This document shows positions 46,219 through 57,754 of a stretch of 64,000 bases of DNA, piece after piece. Position 1 is the stretch's first letter. Each line of letters opens with the position of its first letter. Source of the DNA: Tetragonia tetragonoides (taxonomy: Eukaryota > Streptophyta > Magnoliopsida > Caryophyllales > Aizoaceae); assembly GCA_038025085.1 (NCBI GenBank), contig CM076148.1, forward strand, positions 15,764,501-15,828,500. Direction: 5' to 3'. Position numbers and translations under genes: made by a program. The notes beneath the pieces are model-generated. The model ran no database searches and was not told the DNA's origin. It saw only the letters and a list, made by a program, of their open reading frames with translations.

Positions 46219-46336
46219 GGGTGCAACACGAGGTCTTCCCAGGAGGTCACCCATCCTAGTACTACTCTCGCCTAAGCACGCTTAACTGCGGAGTTCTGAT
46301 GGGATCCGGTGCATTAGTGCTGGTATGATCGTACCC
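46219..46336 (-). rRNA. 5S rRNA gene, copy 137
   Basis: Full length with extra 3' C. T103A, G64A and G5A. Confidence 0.96.
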
Positions 46337-46558
46337 ATCAATATTTTCCACAATATTTGTTTTAACCTTGTTCTTACAGCCATTTCTCACTTTTCGTGTG
46401 TCTCTTTTATTTAAAAATCAACGGTTTCTACTTAAAACACAACACGTCTCCCGAAATCTTTTATACTAGTGTTTTCTGATTCTAAACAGCGTTTTAAATA
46501 AGGGTAAATAAAAATTAAAAAAATAAAATAAAATTTAAAAAAATGAAGATTTAAAAAA

Positions 46559-46676
46559 GGGTGCAACACGAGGACTTCCAAGGAGGTCACTCATCCTAGT
46601 ACTGCTCTCGCCCAAGCACGCTTAACTGCGGAGTTCTGATGGGATCCGATGCATTAGTGCTGGTATGATCGCACCC
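46559..46676 (-). rRNA. 5S rRNA gene, copy 138
   Basis: Full length. G97T, G86A, T73C and C28T. Confidence 0.96.
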
Positions 46677-46899
46677 ATTAATCTATTGCACAATATTTGT
46701 TTTAACCTTGTTCTTACAGCCATTTCTCAATTTTCGTGTGTCTCTTTTATTCGAAAATCAACGGTTTCTACTTAAAACACAACACGTCTCCCAAAATCTT
46801 TTATACTATTGTTTTCTGATTCTAAACAACGTTTTAAATAAGGGTACATAAAAATAAAAAAAATAAAATAAAAAATTAAAAAAATGATGATTTAAAAAG

Positions 46900-47017
46900 G
46901 GGTGCAACACGAGGACTTCCCATGAGGTCACCCATCCTAGTACTACTCTCGCCCAAGCACACTTAACTGCGGAGTTCTGATGGGATCCGGTGCATTAGTG
47001 CTGGTATGATCGCACCC
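46900..47017 (-). rRNA. 5S rRNA gene, copy 139
   Basis: Full length with extra 3' C. C95A and C57T. Confidence 0.97.
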
Positions 47018-47239
47018 ATCAATCTATTGCACAATATTTGTTTTAACCTTGTTCTTACAGCCATTTCTCACTTTTCGTGTGTCTCTTTTATTCGAAAATC
47101 AACGGTTTCTACTTAAAACACAACACGTCTCCCGAAATCTTTTATACTAGTGTTTTCTGATTCTAAACAACGTTTTAAATAAGGGTACATAAAAATTAAA
47201 AAAATAAAATAAAATTTAAAAAAATGAAGATTTAAAAAA

Positions 47240-47357
47240 GGGTGCAACACAAGGACTTCCTAGGAGGTCACCCATCCTAGTACTACTCTCGCCCAAGCAC
47301 GCTTAACTGCGGAGTTCTGATGGGATCCGGTGCATTAGTGCTGGTATGATCGCACCC
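47240..47357 (-). rRNA. 5S rRNA gene, copy 140
   Basis: Full length. C107T and G97A. Confidence 0.97.
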
Positions 47358-47578
47358 ATCAATCTATTGCACAATATTTGTTTTAACCTTGATCTTACAG
47401 CCATTTCTCACTTTTCATGTGTCTCTTTTATTCGAAAATCAACGGTTTCTACTTAAAACACAACACGTCTCCCGAAATCTTTTATACTAGTGTTTTCTGA
47501 TTCTAAGCAGCGTTTTAAATAAGGCTACATAAAAATTAAAAAAATAAAAAAATTTCAAAAAAAAGAAGATTTAAAAAA

Positions 47579-47696
47579 GGGTGCAACACGAGGACTTCCC
47601 AGGAGGTTACCCATCCTAGTACTACTCTCGCCCAAGCACGCGTAACTGCGGAGTTCTGAAGGGATCCGGTGCATTAGTGCTGGTATGATCGCACCC
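47579..47696 (-). rRNA. 5S rRNA gene, copy 141
   Basis: Full length. G89A, A55C and A37T. Confidence 0.97.
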
Positions 47697-47917
47697 ATCA
47701 AACTATTGCACAATATTTGTTTTAACCTTGTTCTTATAGTCATTTCTCACTTTTCGTGTGTCTCTTTTATTCGAAAATCAACGGTTTGTACTTAAAACAC
47801 AACACGTCTCCCGAAATCTTTTATACTAGTGTTTTCTAATTCTAAACAGCGTTTTAAATAAAGCTACATAAAAATTAAAAAAATAAAAAAAATTTAAAAA
47901 AATGAAGATTTAAAAAA

Positions 47918-48035
47918 GGGTGCAACACGAGGACTTCCCAGGAGGTCACCCATCCTAGTACTAATCTCGCCCAAGCACGCTTCACTGCGAAGTTCTGATC
48001 GGATCCGGTGCATTAGTGCTGGTTTGATCGCACCC
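47918..48035 (-). rRNA. 5S rRNA gene, copy 142
   Basis: Full length. G72T, T53G, C46T, C36G and T12A; partner copy 147 at 1689 bp. Confidence 0.96.
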
Positions 48036-48247
48036 ATCAAACTATTGCACAATATTTGTTTTAACCTTGTTCTTACGGTCATTTCTCACTTTTCGTGTGT
48101 CTCTTTTATTCGAAAATCAACGTTTTGTACTTAAAACACAACACGTCTCCCAAAATCTTTTATACTAGTGTTTTCTGATTCTAAACATCGTTTTAAATAA
48201 GGCTACATAAAAATAAAAAAACATTTAAAAAAATGAAGTATAAAAAG

Positions 48248-48365
48248 GGGTGCAACACGAGGACTTCGCAGGAGGTCACCCATCCTTGTACTACTCTCGC
48301 CCAAGCACGCTTAACTGCGGAGTTCTGATGGGATCCGGTGCATTAGTGCTGGTATGATCGCACCC
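48248..48365 (-). rRNA. 5S rRNA gene, copy 143
   Basis: Full length with extra 3' C. G98C and T79A; partner copy 148. Confidence 0.97.
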
Positions 48366-48588
48366 ATCATTCTTTTCCATAATATTTGTTTTAACCTTGT
48401 TCTTACAGCCATTTCTCACTTTTCGTGTGTCTCTTTTATTCGAAAATCAACGGTTTCTACTTAAAACACAACACGTCTCCCGAAATCTTTTATACTAGTG
48501 TTTTCTGATTCTAAACAACGTTTTAAATAAGGGTACATAAAAATAAAAAAAATAAAATAAAAATTGAAAAAAATGAAGATTTAAAAAG

Positions 48589-48706
48589 GGATGCAACACG
48601 AGGACTTCCCAGGAGGTCACCCATCCTAGTACTACTCTCGCCCAAGCACGCTTCACTGCGGAGTTCTGATGGGATCCGGTGCATTAGTGCTGGTATGATC
48701 GCACCC
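48589..48706 (-). rRNA. 5S rRNA gene, copy 144
   Basis: Full length. C116T and T53G; GG at -13/-12. Confidence 0.97.
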
Positions 48707-48927
48707 ATCAATCTTTTCCACAATATTTGTTTTAACCTTGTTCTTACAGTCATTTCTCACTTTTCGTGTGTCTCTTTTATTCGAAAATCAAAGGTTTGTA
48801 CTTAAAACACAACACGTCTCCCGAAATCTTTTATACTAGTGTTTTCTGATTCTAAACAGCGTTTTAAATAAGGCTCCATAAAAAATAAAAAAATAAAAAA
48901 AAAATTTAAAAATGAAGATTTAAAAAA

Positions 48928-49045
48928 GGGTGCAACACGAGGACTTCCCAGGAGGTCACCCATCCTAGTACTACTCTCGCCCAAGCACGCTTTACTGCGG
49001 AGTTCTGATGGGATCCGGTGCATTACTGCTGGTATGATCACAACC
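48928..49045 (-). rRNA. 5S rRNA gene, copy 145 (altered 5' end)
   Basis: Full length. T53A, C20G, C6T and G3T. The 5' end reads GGTTGT, so helix I is weakened at two pairs. Same family as copies 151 and 160. Confidence 0.94.
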
Positions 49046-49267
49046 ATCAAACTATTGCACAATATTTGCTTTAACCTTGTTCTTACAGTCATTTCTCACT
49101 TTTCGTGTGTCTCTTTTATTCGAATATCAACGGTTTGTACTTAAAACACAACACGTCTCCCGAAATCTTTTATACTAGTATTTTCTGATTCTAAACAGCG
49201 TTTTAAATAAGGCTACATAAAAATTAAAAAAATAAAAAAAAATTTAAAAAAATGAAGATATAAAAAA

Positions 49268-49385
49268 GGGTGCAACACGAGGACTTACCAGGAGGTCTCC
49301 CATCCTAGTACTACTCTCGCCCAAACACGCTTAACTGCGGAGTTCTGATGGGATCCAGTGCATTAGTGCTGGTATGATCGCACCC
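49268..49385 (-). rRNA. 5S rRNA gene, copy 146
   Basis: Full length. G99T, T88A, C61T and C29T. Confidence 0.96.
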
Positions 49386-49606
49386 ATCAAACTATTGCAC
49401 AATATTTGTTTTAACCTTGTTCTTACAGTCATTTCTCACTTTTCGTGTGTCTCTTTTATTCGAAAATCAAAGGTTTGTACTTAAAACACAACACGTCTCC
49501 CGAAATCTTTTATACTAGTGTTTTCTAATTCTAAACAGCGTTTTAAATAAAGCTACATAAAAATTAAAAAAATAAAAAAAATTTAAAAAAATGAAGATTT
49601 AAAAAA

Positions 49607-49724
49607 GGGTGCAACACGAGGACTTCCCAGGAGGTCACCCATCCTAGTACTAATCTCGCCCAAGCACGCTTCACTGCGAAGTTCTGATGGGATCCGGTGC
49701 ATTAGTGCTGGTATGATCGCACCC
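49607..49724 (-). rRNA. 5S rRNA gene, copy 147
   Basis: Full length. G72T, T53G and C46T. Confidence 0.97.
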
Positions 49725-49936
49725 ATCAAACTATTGCACAATATTTGTTTTAACCTTGTTCTTACGGTCATTTCTCACTTTTCGTGTGTCTCTTTTATTC
49801 GAAAATCAACGGTTTGTACTTAAAACACAACACGTCTCCCGAAATCTTTTATACTAGTGTTTTCTGATTCTAAACATCATTTTAAATAAGGCTACATAAA
49901 AATAAAAAAATATTCAAAAAAATGAAGTATAAAAAG

Positions 49937-50054
49937 GGGTGCAACACGAGGACTTCGCAGGAGGTCACCCATCCTTGTACTACTCTCGCCCAAGCACGCT
50001 TAACTGCGGTGTTCTGATGGGATCCGGTATATTAGTGCTGGTATGATCGCACCC
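49937..50054 (-). rRNA. 5S rRNA gene, copy 148
   Basis: Full length with extra 3' C. G98C, T79A, T45A, C26T and G25A. Confidence 0.96.
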
Positions 50055-50277
50055 ATCAATCTTTTCCATAATATTTGTTTTAACCTTGTTCTTACAGCCA
50101 TTTCTCACTTTTCGTGTGTCTCTTTTATTCGAAAATCAACGGTTTCTACTTAAAACACAACACGTCTCCCGAAATCTTTTATACTAGTGTTTTCTGATTC
50201 TAAACAACGTTTTGAATAAGGGTACATAAAAATAAAAAAAATAAAATAAAAATTTTAAAAAATGAAGATTTAAAAAG

Positions 50278-50395
50278 GGATGCAACACGAGGACTTCCCA
50301 GGAGGTCACCGATCCTAGTACTACTCTCGCCCAAGCACGCTTCACTGCGGAGTTCTTATGGGATCCGGTGCATTAGTGCTGGTATGATCGCACCC
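50278..50395 (-). rRNA. 5S rRNA gene, copy 149
   Basis: Full length. C116T, G85C, T53G and C39A. Confidence 0.96.
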
Positions 50396-50618
50396 ATCAA
50401 TCTTTTCCACAATATTTGTTTTAACCTTGTTCTTACAGTCATTTCTCACTTTTCGTGTGTCTCTTTTTTTCGAAAATCAAAGGTTTGTACTTAAAACACA
50501 ACACGTCTCCCAAAATCTTTTATACTAGTGTTTTCTGATTCTAAACAGCGTTTTAAATAAGGCTACATAAAAATAAAAAAAAATAAAAAAACATTTAAAA
50601 AATTGAAGATTTAAAAAG

Positions 50619-50736
50619 GGGTGCAACACGAGGACTTCCCAGGAGGTCACCCATCCTAGAACTACTCTCGCCCAAGCACACTTAACTGCAGAGTTCTGAT
50701 GGGATCCGGTGCATTAGTGCTGGTATGATCGTACCC
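50619..50736 (-). rRNA. 5S rRNA gene, copy 150
   Basis: Full length with extra 3' C. A77T, C57T, C47T and G5A. Extra unit relative to the 48.5-kb block. Confidence 0.96.
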
Positions 50737-50957
50737 ATCAATCTATTGCACAATATTTGTTTTAACCTTGTTCTTACAACCATTTATCACTTTTCGTTTG
50801 TCTCTTTTATTCGAAAATCAACGGTTTCTACTTAAAACACAACATGTCTCCCGAAATCTTTTATACTAGTGTTTTCTGATTCTAAACAGCGTTTTAAATA
50901 AGGCTCCATAAAAATTAAAAAAATAAAAAAAAATTTAAAAAATGAAGATTTAAAAAA

Positions 50958-51075
50958 GGGTGCAACACGAGGACTTCCCAGGAGGTCACCCATCCTAGTA
51001 CTACTCTCGCCCAAGCACGCTTTACTGCGGAGTTCTGATGGGATCCGGTGCATTACTGCTGGTATGATCAGAACC
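50958..51075 (-). rRNA. 5S rRNA gene, copy 151 (altered 5' end)
   Basis: Full length. T53A, C20G, C6T, G5C and G3T: three of the first six bases differ from the consensus, so helix I should be poor. Confidence 0.94.
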
Positions 51076-51296
51076 ATCAAACTATTGCACAATATTTGTT
51101 TTAACCTTGTTCTTACAGTCATTTCTCACTTTTCGTGTGTCTCTTTTATTCGAAAATCAACGGTTTGTACTTAAAACACAACACGTTTCCCGAAATCTTT
51201 TATACTAGTGTTTTCTGAATCTAAACAGCGTTTTAAATAAGGCTACATAAAAATTAAAAAATTTAAAAAAATTTAAATAAATGAAGATTTAAAAAA

Positions 51297-51414
51297 GGGT
51301 GCAACACGAGGACTTCCCAGGAGGTCACCCATCCTAGTACTACTCTCGCCCAAGCACGCTTAACTGCGGAGTTCTGATGGGATCCAGTGCATTAGTGCTG
51401 GTATGATCGCACCC
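51297..51414 (-). rRNA. 5S rRNA gene, copy 152
   Basis: Full length. Single change C29T (CpG). Confidence 0.97.
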
Positions 51415-51637
51415 ATCAAACTATTGCACAATATTTGTTTTAACCTTGTTCTTACAGTCATTTCTCACTTTTTGTGTGTCTCTTTTATTCGAAAATAAAA
51501 GGTTTGTACTTAAAACACAACACGTCTCCCAAAATCTTTTATACTAGTGTTTTCTGATTCTAAACAGCGTTTTAAATAAGGCTACATAAAAATAAAAAAA
51601 AATAAGAAAACATTTAAAAAATTGAAGATTTAAAAAG

Positions 51638-51755
51638 GGGTGCAACACGAGGACTTCCCAGGAGGTCACCCATCCTAGAATTACTCTCGCCCAAGCACAC
51701 TTAACTGCAGAGTTCTGATAGGATCCGGTGCATTAGTGCTGGTATGATCGCACCC
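51638..51755 (-). rRNA. 5S rRNA gene, copy 153
   Basis: Full length with extra 3' C. A77T, G75A, C57T, C47T and C36T. Confidence 0.96.
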
Positions 51756-51967
51756 ATCATTCTTTTCCACAATATTTGTTTTAACCTTGTTCTTACAGCC
51801 ATTTCTCAGTTTTCGTGTGTCACTTTTATTCGAAAATCAACGGTTTGTACTTAAAACACAACACGTCTCCCAAAATCTTTTATACTAGTGTTTTCTGATT
51901 CTAAACAGCGTTTTAAATAAAGCTACATAAAAATAAAAAAACATTTAAAAAAATGAAGTATAAAAAA

Positions 51968-52085
51968 GGGTGCAACACGAGGACTTCCCAGGAGGTCACC
52001 CATCCTAGTACTACTCTCGCCCAAGCACGCTTAATTGCGGAGTTCTGATGGGATCCGGTGCATTAGTGCTGGTATGATCGCACCC
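51968..52085 (-). rRNA. 5S rRNA gene, copy 154
   Basis: Full length. Single change G51A. Confidence 0.97.
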
Positions 52086-52314
52086 ATCAATCTATTGCAC
52101 AATATTTGTTTTAACCTTGTTCTTACAGCCATTTGTCACTTTTCGTGTGTCTCTTTTATTCGAAAATCAACGGTTTGTACGCAAAAACCAACACGTCTCC
52201 CGAAATCTTTTATACTAGTGTTTTTTGATTCTAAACGGCGTTTTAAATAAGGCTACATAAAAATAAAAAAATAAAAAAAATAAAAAAAAATTTAAAAAAT
52301 GAAGAATTAAAAAG

Positions 52315-52432
52315 GGGTGCAACAAGAGGACTTCCCAGGAGGTCACCCATCCTAGTACTACTCTCGCCCAAGCACACTTAACTGCGTAGTTCTGATGGGA
52401 TCCGGTGCATTAGTGCTGGTGTGATCGCACCC
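52315..52432 (-). rRNA. 5S rRNA gene, copy 155
   Basis: Full length with extra 3' C. G108T, C57T, C46A and T12C. Expanded A/T tract on its 3' side (347-bp unit). Confidence 0.96.
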
Positions 52433-52643
52433 ATTAAATTGTTGCACAATATTTGTTTTAACCTTGTTCTTATAGTCATTTCTCACTTTTACTGTGTCTC
52501 TTTTATTCGAAAATCAACGGTTTCTACTTAAAACACAACACGTCTCCCGAAATTTTTTATACTAGTGTTTTCTGATTCTAAACAGCGTTTTAAATAAGTC
52601 TAAATAAAAATAAAAAAAAATAAAAAAATAAAGATTTAAAAAA

Positions 52644-52761
52644 GGGTGCAACACGAGGACTTTCCAGGAGGTCACCCATCCTAGTACTACTCTCGCCAAG
52701 GCACGCTTAACTGCGGAGTTCTGATGGGATGCGGTGCATTAGTGCTGGTATGATCGCGCCC
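52644..52761 (-). rRNA. 5S rRNA gene, copy 156
   Basis: Full length. G99A, G64T, T62C, G31C and T4C. Short 329-bp unit. Confidence 0.95.
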
Positions 52762-52992
52762 ATCAATCTATTGCACAATATTTGTTTTAACCTTGTTCTT
52801 ACAGCCATTTGTCACTTTTCGTGTGTCTCTTTTATTCGAAAATCAACGGTTTGTACGTAAAACCCAACATGTCTCCCGAAATCTTTTATTCGAGTGTTTT
52901 TTGATTCTAAACGGCGTTTTAAATAAGGCTACATAAAAATAAAAATAAAAAAAAATAAAAAAAAAAATTTAAAAAATGAAGATTTTAAAAAG

Positions 52993-53110
52993 GGGTGCAA
53001 CACGAGGACTTCCCAAGAGGTCACCCATCCTAGTACTACTCTCGCCCAAGCACGCTTTACTGCGGAGTTCTAATGGGATCCGGTGCATTAGTGCTGGTAT
53101 GATCGCACCC
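52993..53110 (-). rRNA. 5S rRNA gene, copy 157
   Basis: Full length with extra 3' C. C95T, T53A and C39T. 349-bp unit through A-tract growth. Confidence 0.96.
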
Positions 53111-53332
53111 ATCAAACTATTACACAATATTTGTTTTAACCATGTTCTTACAGTCATTTCTCACTTTTCATGTCTCTCTTTTATTCGAAAATCAATGGTT
53201 TATACTTAGAACACAACACGTCTCCCGAAATCTTTTATACTAGTGTTTTCTGATTCTAAACAGCGTTTTAATTAAGGCTACATAAAAATAAAAAAATAAA
53301 AAAAAAATTTTAAAAAATGAAGATTTAAAAAG

Positions 53333-53450
53333 GGGTGCAAGACGAGGACTTCCCAGGAGGTCACCCATCCTAATACTACTCTCGCCCAAGCACGCTTAGC
53401 TGCGGAGTTCTGATGGGATCTGGTGCATTAGTGCTGGTATGATCGCACCC
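53333..53450 (-). rRNA. 5S rRNA gene, copy 158
   Basis: Full length with extra 3' C. G110C, C78T, T52C and G30A. Confidence 0.96.
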
Positions 53451-53671
53451 ATCAATTGTTGCACAATATTTGTTTTAACCTTGTTCTTACAGTCATTTCT
53501 CACTTTTAGTGTGTCTCTTTTATTCGAAAATCAACGGTTTCTACTTAAAACACAACACGTCTCCCGAAATCTTTTATACTAGTATTTACTGATTCTAAAC
53601 AGCGTTTTAAATAAGGTAACATAAAAATAAAAAATAATAAAAAAAAATTTAAAAAGTGAAAATTTAAAAAA

Positions 53672-53789
53672 GGGTGCAACACGAGGACTTCCTAGGAGGT
53701 CACCCATCCTAGTACTACTCTCGCCCAAGCACGCTTCATTGCGGAGTTCTGATGGGATCCGGTGCATTAGTGCTGGTATGATCGCACCC
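53672..53789 (-). rRNA. 5S rRNA gene, copy 159
   Basis: Full length. G97A, T53G and G51A. Confidence 0.97.
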
Positions 53790-54010
53790 ATCAAACTATT
53801 GCACAATATTTGTTTTAACCTTGTTCTTACAGTCATTTCTCACTTTTCGTGTGTCTCTTTTATTCGAAAATCAACGGTTTGTACTTAAAACACAAAACGT
53901 CTGCCGAAATCTTTTATACTAGTGTTTTCTGATTCTAAACAGCGTTTTAATTAAGGCTACATAAAAATTAAAAAAATAAAAAAAATTTAAAAAAATGAAG
54001 ATTTAAAAAA

Positions 54011-54128
54011 GAGTGCAACACGAGGACTTCCCAGGAGGTCACCCATCCTAGTACTATTCTCGCCCAAGCACGCTTTACTGCGGAGTTCTGATGGGATCCG
54101 GTGCATTACTGCTGGTATGATCACAACC
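54011..54128 (-). rRNA. 5S rRNA gene, copy 160 (altered ends)
   Basis: Full length. C117T, G72A, T53A, C20G, C6T and G3T; both arms of helix I are changed without compensation. Confidence 0.93.
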
Positions 54129-54349
54129 ATCAAACAATTGCACAATATTTGTTTTAACCTTGTTCTTACAGTCATTTCTCACTTTTCGTGTGTCTCTTTT
54201 ATTCGAAAATCAACGGTTTGTACTTAAAACACAACACGTCTCCCGAAATCTTTTATACTAGTGTTTTCTGATTCTAAACAGCGTTTTAAATAAGGCTACA
54301 TAAAAATTAAAAAAATAAAAAAAATTTAAAAAAATGAAGATTTAAAAAA

Positions 54350-54467
54350 GGGTGCAACACGAGGACTTCCCAGGAGGTCACCCATCCTAGTACTACTCAC
54401 GCCCAAGCACGCTTAACTGCGGAGTTCTGATGGGATCCATTGCATTAGTGCTGGTATGATCGCACCC
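54350..54467 (-). rRNA. 5S rRNA gene, copy 161
   Basis: Full length. A69T (IE), C29T and C28A. Confidence 0.96.
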
Positions 54468-54689
54468 ATCAAACTATTGCACAATATTTGTTTTAACCTT
54501 GTTCTTACAGTCATTTCTCACTTTTTGTGTGTCTCTTTTATTCGAAAATCAAAGGTTTGTACTTAAAACACAACACGTCTCCCGAAATCTTTTATACTAG
54601 TGTTTTCTGATTCTAAAAAGCGTTTTAAATAAGGCTACATAAAAATTAAAAAAAAATAAAAAAAATTTAAAAAATTGAAGTATAAAAAG

Positions 54690-54807
54690 GGGTGCAACAC
54701 GAGGACTTCCCAGGAGGTCACCCATCCTAGTACTACTCTCGCCTAAGCACGCTTAATTGCGGAGTTCTGTTGGGATCCGGTGCATTAGTGCTGGTATGAT
54801 CGTACCC
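54690..54807 (-). rRNA. 5S rRNA gene, copy 162
   Basis: Full length with extra 3' C. G64A, G51A, T38A and G5A; GG at -13/-12. Confidence 0.96.
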
Positions 54808-55019
54808 ATCAATCTTTTCCACAATATTTGTTTTAACCTTGTTCTTACAGCCATTTCTCACTTTTCGTGTGTCTCTTTTATTCGAAAATCAACGGTTTGT
54901 ACTTAAAACACAACACGTCTCCTGAAATCTTTTATACTACTGTTTTCTGATTCTAAACAGCGTTTTAAATAAAGCTACATAAAAATAAAAAAACATTTAA
55001 AAAAATGAAGTATAAAAAG

Positions 55020-55137
55020 GGGTGCAACAAGAGGACTTCCCAGGAGGTCACCCATCCTAGTACTACTCTCGCCCAACCACGCTTAACTGCGGAGTTCTAA
55101 TGGGATCCGGTGCATTAGTGCTGGTATAATCGCACCC
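55020..55137 (-). rRNA. 5S rRNA gene, copy 163
   Basis: Full length with extra 3' C. G108T, C61G, C39T and C10T. Confidence 0.96.
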
Positions 55138-55350
55138 ATCAATCTTTTCCACAATATTTGTTTTAACCTTGTTCTTAAAGCCATTTCTCACTTTTCGTGT
55201 GTCTCTTTTATTCGAAAATCAACGGTTTTTACTTAAAACACAACACGTCTCCCGAAATCTTTTATACTAGTGTTTTCTGATTCTAAACAGCGTTTTAAAT
55301 AAGGCTACATAAAAATAAAAAAAAATTAAAAAAATGAAGATTTAAAAAAG

Positions 55351-55468
55351 GGGTGCAACACGAGGACTTCCAAGGAGGTCACCCATCCTAGTACTACTCT
55401 CGCCCAAGCACGCTTAACTGCGGAGTTCTGATGGGATTCGGTGCATTAGTGCTGGTATGATCGCACCC
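55351..55468 (-). rRNA. 5S rRNA gene, copy 164, with duplicated 5' end
   Basis: Gene body with G97T, G31A and an extra 3' C. Its first 30 nt are repeated immediately upstream, so the normal upstream promoter sits at 55502 onward. A transcript from that site would start at 55501 and carry 33 extra nt. Alternatively, start choice may be driven by the internal boxes. Confidence 0.9.
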
Positions 55469-55504
55469 ATCCGGTGCATTAGTGCTGGTATGATCGCACC
55501 CATC
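55439..55504. repeat. 33-bp tandem duplication at a 5S 5' end
   Basis: Two identical 33-bp copies (55439..55471 and 55472..55504), each running from CGGTGCATTAG to GCACCCATC. They cover RNA positions 1-30 plus 3 bp of leader. The unit is 372 bp long as a result. Confidence 0.95.
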
Positions 55505-55722
55505 AAACTATTGCACAATATTTGTTTTAACCTTGTTCTTACAGTCATTTCTCACTTTTCGTGTGTCTCTTTTATTCGAAAATCAACGGTTTGTACTTAA
55601 AACACAAAACGTCTCCCGAAATCTTTTATACTAGTGTTTTCTGATTCTAAACAGCGTTTTAATTAAGGCTACATAAAAATTAAAAAAATAAAAAAAATTT
55701 AAAAAAATGAAGATTTAAAAAA

Positions 55723-55840
55723 GGGTGCAACACGAGGACTTCCCAGGAGGTCACCCATCCTAGTACTACTCTCGCCCAAGCACGCTTTACTGCGGAGTTC
55801 TGATGGGATCCGGTGCATTAGTGCTGGTATGATTGCACTC
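55723..55840 (-). rRNA. 5S rRNA gene, copy 165
   Basis: Full length. T53A, G7A and G2A; GG at -13/-12. Confidence 0.96.
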
Positions 55841-56061
55841 ATCAATCTTTTCCACAATATTTGTTTTAACCTTATTCTTACAGCCATTTCTCACTTTTCG
55901 TGTGTCTCTTTTATTCGAAAATCAACGGTTTTTACTTAAAACACAACACGTCTCCCGAAATCTTTTATACTAGTGTTTTCTGATTCTAAAGAGCGTTTTA
56001 AATAAGGGTACATAAAAATTAAAAAAATAAAATGAAATTTAAAAAAATGAAGATTTAAAAC

Positions 56062-56178
56062 GGGGCGACACGAGGACTTCCCAGGAGGTCACCCATCCTA
56101 GTACTACTCTCGCTCAAGCACGCTTAACTGCAGAATTCTGATGGGATCCGGTGCACTAGTGCTGGTGTGATAGCACCC
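56062..56178 (-). rRNA. 5S rRNA copy 166, 1-nt deletion in 3' stem
   Basis: 117 nt. A115 is missing (plus strand CGGGGCGACACG against CGGGTGCGACACG in copy 180). Also T112C, G65A, C47T, C44T, A23G, T12C and G7T. Probably poorly functional. Confidence 0.88.
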
Positions 56179-56402
56179 ATCAATCTATTGCAGAATGTTT
56201 GTTTTAACCTTGTTCTTACAGCCATTTCTCACTTTTCGTGTGTCTCTTTTATTCGAAAATCAACGGTTAGTACATAAAACACAACACGTCTCCCGAAATC
56301 TTTTATACTAGTGTTATCTGATTCTAAACATCGTTTTAAATAAGGCTGCATAAAAATAAAAAAAATAAAAATAAAAATTTAAAAAAATGAAGATTTAAAA
56401 AG

Positions 56403-56520
56403 GGGTGCAACACGAGGACTTCCCAGGAGGTCACCCATCCTAGTACTACTCTTGCCCAAGCACGCTTAACTGCGGAGTTCTGATGGGATCCGGTGCATTA
56501 GTGCTGGTACGATCGCAACC
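56403..56520 (-). rRNA. 5S rRNA gene, copy 167
   Basis: Full length with extra 3' C. G68A, A11G and G3T. Confidence 0.96.
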
Positions 56521-56741
56521 ATCAAACTATTGCACAATATTTGTTTTAACCATGTTCTTACAATCATTTCTCACTTTTCGTGTGTCTGTTTTATTCGAAA
56601 ATCAACGGTTTCTACTTAAAACACAACACGTCTCCCGAAATCTTTTATACTAGTGTTTTCTGATTCTAAACAGCGTTTTAAATAAGGCTACATAAAAATT
56701 AAAAAAATAAAAAAAATTTAAAAAAATAAAGATTTAAAAAA

Positions 56742-56859
56742 TGGTGCAACACGAGGACTTCCCAGGAGGTCACCCATCCTAGTACTACTCTCGCCCCAGC
56801 ACGCTTAACTGCGGAGTTCTGATGGGATCCGGTGCATTAGTGCTGGTATGATCGCACCC
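56742..56859 (-). rRNA. 5S rRNA gene, copy 168
   Basis: Full length. C118A at the terminal base and T63G. Confidence 0.96.
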
Positions 56860-57071
56860 ATCAAATTATTGCACAATATTTGTTTTAACCTTGTTCTTAC
56901 GGTCATTTCCCACTTTTCGTGTGTCTCTTTTATTCGAAAATCAACGGTTTGTACTTAAAACACAACACGTCTCCCGAAATCTTTTATACTAGTGTTTTCT
57001 GATTCTAAACAGCGTTTTAAATAAGGCTACATAAAAATAAAAAAACATTTAAAAAAATGAAATATAAAAAG

Positions 57072-57189
57072 GGGTGCAACACGAGGACTTCCCAGGAGGT
57101 CACCCATCCTAGTACTACTCTTGCCCAAGCACGCTTAACTGCGGAGTTCTGATGGGATCCGGTGCATTAGTGCTGGTATGATCGCACCC
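57072..57189 (-). rRNA. 5S rRNA gene, copy 169
   Basis: Full length with extra 3' C. Single change G68A. Confidence 0.97.
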
Positions 57190-57410
57190 ATCAATCTATT
57201 GCACAATATTTGTTTTAACCTTGTTCTTACAGCCATTTCTCACTTTTCGTGTGTCTCTTTTATTCGAAAGCAACGGTTTGTACTTAAAACACAACACGTC
57301 TCCCGAAATCTTTTATACTAGTGTTTTCTGATTCTAAACAGCGTTTTAAATAAGGCTACATAAAAATTAAAAAAATAAAATAAAATTTAAAAAAATGAAG
57401 ATTTAAAAAA

Positions 57411-57528
57411 GGGTGCAACACGAGGACTTCCCAGAAGGTCACCCATCCTAGTACTACTCTCGCTCAAGCACGCTTAACTGCGGAATTCTGATGGGATCCG
57501 GTGCATTAGCGCTGGTATGATCGCACCC
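57411..57528 (-). rRNA. 5S rRNA gene, copy 170
   Basis: Full length. C94T, G65A, C44T and A19G. Confidence 0.97.
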
Positions 57529-57754
57529 ATCAATCTATTGCACAATATTTCTTTTAACCTTGTTCTTACAGCCATTTCTCACTTTTCGTATGTTTCTTTA
57601 ATCGAAAATCATCGGTTTGTACGTAAAATCCAACACGTCTTCCGAAAACTTTTATACTAGTGTTTTCTGATTCTAAACAGCGTTTTAAATAAGGCTAGAT
57701 AAAAATAAAATCAAAAATAAAAAAAAAGTAAAAAAAAAATGAAGATTTAAAAAA

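Larger units (their letters stand above)
47880..50420. repeat. three-unit block duplicated at 1689 bp
   Basis: Copies 142-144 and 147-149 share offset 1689, G72T with C46T, G98C with T79A, and spacer CTTACGGTCAT. Confidence 0.9.
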
